A stretch of 6,195 bases of DNA, taken from positions 1 through 6,195 of the forward strand of contig NZ_JAGYZD010000093.1 of assembly GCF_018371055.1 (NCBI RefSeq). Direction: 5' to 3'. Below the pieces are notes generated by a model. That model had not been told where the DNA came from and searched no databases. It saw nothing but the letters and a program-made list of their open reading frames with translations. A program made the position numbers and the translations under genes. Origin of the DNA: Finegoldia magna (GTDB lineage: Bacteria; Bacillota; Clostridia; Tissierellales; Peptoniphilaceae). Position 1 is the first letter of the stretch; every line of letters starts with the position of its first letter. Positions 5,684-6,195 of this stretch are shown one piece after another.

Positions 5684-5798
5684 AATAATACATCCACGGA
5701 TTTTCTAATTTCATCTTCTATTTTAAATAGTCTGCTGTATTTTATGAGTCGTCCTAGATTTTGCTTTTTAGGATGTAACGAATCCTTACTCCCTTCAA
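5680..5798 (-). pseudogene. C-terminal tail of an AbiEi-like antitoxin
   Basis: Three frame pieces add up to the end of an AbiEi-type antitoxin: KGVRIRYILKSK (about 5795-5760), then NLGRLIKYSRLFKIEDEIRK, then SVDVLL and TGA (5700-5680). Two frameshifts of one base each separate them. AbiEi antitoxins are winged-helix proteins that repress their own operon and counter AbiEii; only the last ~40 residues remain and the winged-helix part is gone. The stop overlaps the toxin's GTG start. Upstream the sequence runs directly into a terminator hairpin, marking another junction. The call is based on remembered family tail motifs plus the adjoining AbiEii start. Confidence 0.6.
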
Positions 5799-5800
5799 TG

Positions 5801-5829
5801 AAAAAAGAGCAGCCTTTTAAGCTACTCTT
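5801..5829 (-). terminator. Rho-independent terminator upstream of the AbiEi remnant
   Basis: On the minus strand AAGAGTAGC (5829-5821) pairs with GCTGCTCTT (5813-5805), with one G-U pair, around a 7-nt loop and followed by Ts to 5801. It would end transcripts entering from the right edge of the window and shields the relics from read-through. The AbiEi tail begins within a few bases of the T run. Confidence 0.75.
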
Positions 5830-5871
5830 GTAGAAAGTACAAAATGAGTTAATTATATTTTTTGTGTTTCC

Positions 5872-6180
5872 TCATACTAGTTGCAAAACAACTCTCACGT
5901 CCATATAGTTTTTTTGAGTCTTTTCTACATATCCTTTTTTATCTTTTTCAAATACAAAATGCTTATTAAACTGCTTTAAATGAAGGATTTCTATATTTAC
6001 ATCTTTTGTATCAACGCTATAGCTTCAGCAGTCTATTTCTGCCAATCAAAGCTTCCTATTCGGTAGCTTCTCCTGGGAAATCTTTGCATGAGACCTGCCT
6101 CTACTTTTCAGTGTAGCTTCGCTTCTTGACAAGTATGGCTAGGCTTCAACGTGGCTTGAGTGGTCAGCATCGATAAATTT
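5872..6180 (-). pseudogene. Degenerate reading frame of unknown family (possibly transposase-derived)
   Basis: One minus-strand frame runs from the window edge to the TGA at 5874-5872, interrupted by TAG (6141-6139), TGA (6048-6046) and TGA (6027-6025). The last open stretch is 50 codons and includes FNKHFVFEKDKKGYVEKT followed by QKNYMDVRVVLQLV. The end faintly recalls the KTDYKDARVIAQL segment of IS110-family (DEDD) transposases, but the match is short and other conserved parts are not visible. The 5' part may instead be non-coding. No function is assigned. Confidence 0.3.
6010..6175. other. GC-rich, GCTTC-rich segment without an intact gene
   Basis: Bases 6061-6180 are about 47% G+C by hand count, far above the rest of the window. 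On the plus strand GCTTC occurs six times (6022, 6051, 6066, 6116, 6121, 6143), three of them as TAGCTTC at 6020, 6064 and 6114. All six frames contain stops. It could be a structured RNA segment, the end of a mobile element or foreign DNA; I do not recognise it. Confidence 0.4.
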
Positions 6181-6195
6181 CCAAGTTTTTCAAAA

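Noticed and set aside
6010..6175. Recurrent GCTTC as a CRISPR-like array
   Set aside because: The repeated unit is only 5-7 bases, spacing is irregular and flanking bases are not conserved.
6010..6195. tmRNA or group II intron fragment in the GC-rich segment
   Set aside because: No tag-peptide reading frame, no tRNA-like end, no GTGCG-type intron start and no domain V-like hairpin were found.

Overview
The window is very AT-rich (about 30% G+C by eye). It has strong AGGAGG-type ribosome-binding sites, frequent TTG starts and U-tailed hairpin terminators, and every recognisable gene is on the minus strand. This fits a low-GC Firmicute of the Clostridia/Tissierellia type. It looks like a decaying accessory defence island: three intact-looking genes, one truncated gene, and remnants of at least three others.

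Read in the direction of transcription (high to low coordinates), 6195-5830 holds no intact gene. It contains a locally GC-rich stretch rich in GCTTC motifs and a broken reading frame. A terminator hairpin (5801-5829) then abuts the C-terminal tail of an AbiEi-like antitoxin (5798-5680). The first ~23 codons of an AbiEii-like toxin (5683-5615) follow. The AbiEii sequence stops abruptly and is replaced by a complete AraC-type regulator with a GyrI-like effector domain (5533-4685) and its own terminator (4640-4668). Immediately beyond that terminator the C-terminal half of AbiEii resumes (4637-4155), now with three in-frame stop codons, followed by another terminator (4076-4110). The type IV toxin-antitoxin module was therefore broken up, with loss of the nucleotidyltransferase core and gain of an AraC gene.

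The second unit starts at a promoter/palindrome near 4011-4045. It contains a frameshifted relic of a small XRE (Cro/C1, YozG-like) regulator (3967-3781) and then three tightly packed genes. The first is an AbiJ N-terminal-domain-3 protein with a HEPN-like C-terminus (3763-2489). The second is a HamA-like PD-(D/E)xK nuclease of the DUF1837 type (2478-1654). The third is a HamB-like SF2 helicase (1660-83). The last two form a Hachiman (AbpAB-like) anti-phage pair, and the spacing suggests that the AbiJ-type protein belongs to the same operon.

The helicase ends at the start of its second RecA domain. The last 80-100 bases of the window look like the leader of another element, possibly an IS30-type insertion sequence whose transposase would start just beyond base 1. 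The nuclease looks intact while its helicase partner is broken and the local regulator is dead, so the system as written is probably inactive or altered.
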